A stretch of 37,561 nt of DNA from Dysgonamonadaceae bacterium (lineage in GTDB: Bacteria > Bacteroidota > Bacteroidia > Bacteroidales > Dysgonomonadaceae). A program made the position numbers and the translations under genes. Where the stretch lies: the NCBI GenBank assembly GCA_028696875.1, contig JAQVGF010000004.1, forward strand, positions 1 through 37,561, read 5' to 3'. Numbering within the stretch: position 1 is the first letter of the stretch; each line of letters opens with the position of its first letter. Shown here in pieces: positions 34,159 to 37,561 of the stretch. The notes under the pieces are model-generated. The model was not told the origin of the DNA. It saw only the letters and a list, made by a program, of their open reading frames with translations, and did no database searches.

Positions 34159-36357
34159 TTAGCTGATAAACAGCAACTCCCTATATTTTGGCAATGGCCA
34201 AATTTCATTATCCACAATAAGCTCCAATTTATCTACATGATACCGAATAACATTGAAGTAGGGCTCAACCATATTGCTATAAGCAATCGCTTTCTCACGT
34301 GCATCTTCCATTTTGTTGGCTACTTTTCGGGCTTCCACCATAGCATCAACATTCTTTTTAATTATGGAGATGTGAGTAGCAATTTGCTCAATGAGTGATG
34401 CATCCTCTTCTGATAACTCAGCCGCACGCACTTCATCGAACACAATTTTTATTTTATAGAGATTATCCAACAATGCCGATTGATATTTTGTGGCTACCGG
34501 AATGATGTGATTGATTGACAAATCGCCCAATACACGTGATTCGATCTGAATCTTTTTGGTATATACTTCCCATTTCACTTCGTTGCGTGCCGATAACTCA
34601 ACAGTGTTGAGTACACTCACACTGCGGAACATTTCAACCGATTGTTGCGAAGTATAAGCATCGAAAATAAGTGGGACACTGGTTTCGCAATCTAAACCGC
34701 GTTTCTGCGCCTCATCTTTCCATTCATCGCTATAACCGTTTCCATCGAAACGAATGGGTTTCGACTTTTTAATATAGCTGCGCAAAGTATCGAAAATGGC
34801 TTGCTCTCTGTGCATGCCTTCGTTAATTTTTGCAGAAACCTCTTTGGTGAAAGAATTTAATTGTGCTGCGACCACTGAATTGAGAACAAACATTGCTGAC
34901 GAACAGTTGGCCGAAGATCCTACTGCTCGGAACTCAAAACGATTACCTGTAAAGGCAAAAGGAGATGTTCTGTTGCGATCGGTATTATCGATTAATACTT
35001 CAGGCACATGGGCAACGCCCAGTTTCATGCGTTTGAGTTCATCCATGGTGATGATGTTATTTTCAGCGCTCTCTTCAATTTTATCTAACACAGCCGATAT
35101 GTGGGTTCCCAGAAACACTGATATAATGGCTGGAGGCGCTTCATTGGCTCCAAGGCGATGTGTATTGCTCGCAGACATGATGGAGGCTTTCAACAACGCA
35201 TTGTGTGTATAGACAGCCATAACTGTGTTTACCAAAAAAGTTACGAAAAGCAGGTTTTCTTCGGCTGTTTTACCGGGAGTAAAAAGTCCTACACCGGTAT
35301 CGGTTCCTAACGACCAATTGCAATGTTTGCCGGAACCGTTTACGCCTTGAAATGGTTTTTCGTGCAAAAGCAACCGAAAGTTGTGTTTATTAGCTATTTT
35401 GTGCATCAACGACATCACAATCAGGTTTTGATCGACTGCCAAATTGGTTTCTCCGTAGATAGGTGCAAACTCAAACTGATTGGGAGCAACTTCGTTGTGA
35501 CGCGTTTTGATAGGAATTCCATAGCGGTAAGCTTCAAACTCAAGTTCGCGCATAAACGCAGCAACTCGGGGAGGTATCGCGCCAAAATAATGATCTTCCA
35601 ACTGTTGATTCTTGGCGCTGTCATGTCCCATAAGTGTCCTGTCAGTCAACATCAAATCGGGACGAGCCGAATAAAGAGCTTGATCTACCAGAAAAAATTC
35701 TTGTTCCCATCCCAAAAAGGAATAAACCTTTTTCACATTCTTATCAAACAGGTTACATACCTCAACAGATGCTTTATCAATTGCTGAAAGCGATTTTAAA
35801 AGCGGAGTTTTATAATCGAGGGCTTCGCCCGTATAGGAGATGAAAACCGTGGGAATACAGAGCGTGTCCTCAACAATAAAAGCGGGTGATGACGGGTCCC
35901 AAGCTGTGTAGCCTCTCGCTTCGAAAGTATTACGAATACCTCCGCTGGGAAAGCTGGATGCATCGGGTTCTTGTTGCGCAAGCAATTTTCCCGAGAATCG
36001 CTCGAGGATATCACATTCCAATGGGCTACCGTTATATTCTATAAATGAATCGTGCTTTTCGGCTGTTCCCTCTGTTAGGGGTTGAAACCAATGGGTGTAG
36101 TGCGTTGCTCCCATTTCCATAGCCCACATTTTCATTCCGGCTGCAACATGCTCCGATATGTTGTGAGGCAACGTAACTCCTTCGTCAATAGCTTTGATAA
36201 TAACGTTCATGGTATCTTTCGATAAGTATTTCGACATTTTAGTGCGATTAAACACATATTTGCCAAAATATTCCGAAGGAAACTCTTTGGGGACAGTGAT
36301 AGAAACAGGCTCTCTTTTGAAAGCTTCTTCAACTACTTTAAATCGTAATGTGGACAT
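34159..36357 (-). CDS. glnN: Glutamine synthetase type III
   Basis: This is the large dodecameric class of glutamine synthetase common in Bacteroidota and cyanobacteria, assimilating ammonium into glutamine. The 732 residues match the class length, far above the ~470 of type I. Diagnostic segments are MGATHYTHWFQPLTEGTAEK near residue 82, FPSGGIRNTFEARGYTAWDP (about 139-158), NEVAPNQFEFAPIYGE, LLHEKPFQGVNGSGKHCNWS (active-site region) and NRTSPFAFTGNRFEFRAVGSS. A helical C-terminal extension ends the protein. It is transcribed singly from the promoter box at 36433-36440. No adenylylation site is expected for this class. Confidence 0.97.
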   Translation of the reverse strand: MSTLRFKVVEEAFKREPVSITVPKEFPSEYFGKYVFNRTKMSKYLSKDTMNVIIKAIDEGVTLPHNISEHVAAGMKMWAMEMGATHYTHWFQPLTEGTAEKHDSFIEYNGSPLECDILERFSGKLLAQQEPDASSFPSGGIRNTFEARGYTAWDPSSPAFIVEDTLCIPTVFISYTGEALDYKTPLLKSLSAIDKASVEVCNLFDKNVKKVYSFLGWEQEFFLVDQALYSARPDLMLTDRTLMGHDSAKNQQLEDHYFGAIPPRVAAFMRELEFEAYRYGIPIKTRHNEVAPNQFEFAPIYGETNLAVDQNLIVMSLMHKIANKHNFRLLLHEKPFQGVNGSGKHCNWSLGTDTGVGLFTPGKTAEENLLFVTFLVNTVMAVYTHNALLKASIMSASNTHRLGANEAPPAIISVFLGTHISAVLDKIEESAENNIITMDELKRMKLGVAHVPEVLIDNTDRNRTSPFAFTGNRFEFRAVGSSANCSSAMFVLNSVVAAQLNSFTKEVSAKINEGMHREQAIFDTLRSYIKKSKPIRFDGNGYSDEWKDEAQKRGLDCETSVPLIFDAYTSQQSVEMFRSVSVLNTVELSARNEVKWEVYTKKIQIESRVLGDLSINHIIPVATKYQSALLDNLYKIKIVFDEVRAAELSEEDASLIEQIATHISIIKKNVDAMVEARKVANKMEDAREKAIAYSNMVEPYFNVIRYHVDKLELIVDNEIWPLPKYRELLFIS

Positions 36358-36432
36358 ACTAATGTGGTAATGCTACAAAAAGTAGAATTATCTGAAACAA
36401 TGGATATACTACAATTTTGTATTAATTTATCG

Positions 36433-36440
36433 CAAATATA
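36433..36440 (-). promoter_or_regulatory. glnN: glnN promoter -7 box
   Basis: TATATTTG on minus, 75 bases before the glnN start. The upstream region contains an inverted pair of CAAAAAAC-type words, with no ideally spaced -33 element. Confidence 0.6.
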
Positions 36441-36557
36441 CGCATTATGACACAAAAAACAGGTTTTTTGTGATTTTTATTTAGTGGAGGAGCGAATAAG
36501 GTGTGCAAAAGTAATTGTGAGAATAATTATGAGTCTATTCCGATAAGTCTACTGCCA

Positions 36558-36628
36558 CTAAATCCCCTGAAGTGGAGACTCAGATTGAGTGCAGATTATT
36601 AGGTTTTCACCTTCATAAATAAAGGGCA
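36558..36628 (+). repeat. Dispersed palindromic repeat, copy 2
   Basis: CTAAATCCCCTGAAG, about 20 variable bases, GATTATTAGG and AAAGGGCA repeat the order seen on minus at 24183-24281. The outer hairpin arms are decayed here. Confidence 0.55.
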
Positions 36629-36758
36629 TAAAAGATTAACAATCAGCACTTGAGGATTTTCAAACTGGGTTTATAATTTTTAATTTTTGAAATTAGTTCT
36701 TTCTATTTTCTATTGCCCTTAACCTTAGTCAAGGGATTAAAGTTTGTGCATCTGTTAT

Positions 36759-36859
36759 TGGCTTTAGCCACTATTCCTTTCAGGTTTAAACAAAGAGTTT
36801 TAAAATGTGGCTAAAGCCAGGTTTCATCTAATTCTTATATCCGTCGGTTAAAACCGACG
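36759..36859. repeat. Two palindromic elements
   Basis: TGGCTTTAGCCAC (36759-36771) pairs perfectly with GTGGCTAAAGCCA (36807-36819). CGTCGGTTAAAACCGACG (36842-36859) is an 18-base perfect palindrome. Both fall in a gene-free stretch and look like REP-like elements. Confidence 0.65.
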
Positions 36860-36946
36860 TCTATAAAAACTCGAAAATATTTCATTCCGTTGTTTTCCAG
36901 AGACATAATTCGGTTATATTTTTCATAAACTCATCAACTTTCTTAC

Positions 36947-37012
36947 GCTGGCGCAAGTCTTCAGACTTGTGTCTTTTAACTCCCAAGGCACAGGTCAGAG
37001 ACCTGCGCCAGC
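36947..37012. repeat. Face-to-face pair of the GCTGGCGCA palindromic repeat
   Basis: GCTGGCGCAAGTCTTCAGAC (from 36947) and, inverted, GGCACAGGTCAGAGACCTG leading to CGCCAGC (36987-37012) can pair with each other as well as fold alone. A third copy is at 4105-4130. Confidence 0.7.
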
Positions 37013-37028
37013 CAGGGATTTTTTATCT

Positions 37029-37450
37029 CGCTAAGATGATAAGAACGCAAAGTGTTTATTTAATTGATAAAAAGAAGTTCAATAAATTCTCTTTTGCGTT
37101 CTCCGCAACTTTGCGTGATACATTCTTTTGTTTTCTCTCTCGCTAAGATGATAAGAACGCAAAGTGTTTATTTAATTGATAAAAAGAAGTTCAATAAATT
37201 CTCTTTTGCGTTCTCCGCAACTTTGCGTGATACATTCTTTTGTTTTCTCTCTCGCTAAGACGCTAAGAACGCCAAGTCTTTCTTTAAATTGATAAAAAGA
37301 AGTTCAATAAATTCTCTTTTGCGTTCTCCGCAACTTTGCGTGATACATTCTTTTGTTTCTCTCTCGCTAAGACGCTAAGAACGCAAAGTGTTTATTTAAT
37401 TGGAAAAAAGAAGTTCAATAAATTCTCTTTTGCGTTCTCCGCGATTTTGT
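37029..37450. repeat. 112-bp tandem repeat array, nearly four units
   Basis: CGCTAAGA marks unit starts at 37029, 37141, 37253 and 37365, an exact 112-base period. Each unit reads CGCTAAGATGATAAGAACGC (or the variant CGCTAAGACGCTAAGAACGC in units 3 and 4), AAAGTGTTTATTTAATTG, then AAGTTCAATAAATTCTCTTT and GCGTTCTCCGCAACTTTGCG. The first and last blocks are partly complementary (CGCAAAGT/ACTTTGCG). The last unit decays near 37450. No gene is seen from 36358 to the window end; an apparent 64-codon frame inside is a by-product of the repeat. Confidence 0.92.
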
Positions 37451-37561
37451 GTGAGATAAGATATCTTTTTTGCTAAAACATGATAGAAGCTAAGAATCTC
37501 ATCATAAGTTATTCGCAATTCGGGTTATTCCATCTTTGATTAACGCCTCATTAAAGTTGAT

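Noticed and set aside
35323-35787. 154-codon frame on plus inside glnN
   Set aside because: It lies antisense to a strongly conserved glutamine synthetase and resembles no family.
37064-37258. 64-codon frame at the window end
   Set aside because: Entirely composed of the 112-bp tandem units.
37029-37450. CRISPR array
   Set aside because: The 112-bp units are contiguous with no unique spacers, and no cas gene is present.

Overview
The window reads as a chromosomal segment of a Bacteroidota bacterium, most likely order Bacteroidales. It is AT-rich and its promoters match the Bacteroidota -7 box TAnnTTTG, with the clearest copies before tRNA-Glu, gyrB, glnN, tRNA-Leu and the mannose-1-phosphate guanylyltransferase gene. 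Lineage-typical genes include a 732-residue type III glutamine synthetase, a NigD-like lipoprotein, an M28-type glutaminyl cyclase lipoprotein and TonB-system proteins. Species cannot be fixed from sequence alone.

Layout: (1) 1-4020, plus strand: 3' part of cobalamin-dependent methionine synthase (metH, cut by the window edge), a threonine-aldolase-like enzyme and a UPF0316 membrane protein. (2) 4021-6950: a small accessory island with a RhuM-family gene between recombination-site-like borders, a frameshifted MNT nucleotidyltransferase, a VapB-like antitoxin followed by an internally deleted VapC, a second small nucleotidyltransferase and a coding-like scrap. (3) 6908-12986, minus strand: gyrB, then a tightly packed LD-carboxypeptidase, K+/H+ antiporter and glutaminyl cyclase, followed by SufE. 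(4) 12987-14153: no intact gene, but a Dabb-domain gene split by a TA-flanked MITE whose removal restores the frame exactly, plus a dispersed palindromic repeat. (5) 14154-14911: rpsT and tRNA-Glu on minus, rpmH on plus (too short to be found by length-based ORF calling). (6) 15393-19997, plus: envelope/translation cluster of PASTA protein, RluD-type pseudouridine synthase, ddl, acyltransferase and NigD-like lipoprotein. (7) 19992-20930: three copies of a 304-bp tandem repeat built from nested microrepeats and carrying G-quadruplex motifs. (8) 20993-25764, minus: double TonB_C protein, TonB-dependent receptor and a cytochrome c-sugar dehydrogenase fusion lipoprotein. (9) 26251-32171, plus: complete pyruvate dehydrogenase complex (E1 alpha, E1 beta, E2, E3) and a short lipoate-ligase-like protein. 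(10) 32564-36357: tRNA-Leu(CAA), mannose-1-phosphate guanylyltransferase and glnN. (11) 36358-37561: a gene-free stretch dense in palindromic and tandem repeats, including a 112-bp array.

Functional links: the ddl/LD-carboxypeptidase/PASTA genes concern peptidoglycan; the PDH operon needs lipoylation, which the downstream ligase-like protein may supply; the TonB receptor and TonB_C protein belong to one transport system class. The most unusual content lies in the repeats and the eroded island rather than in the housekeeping genes.
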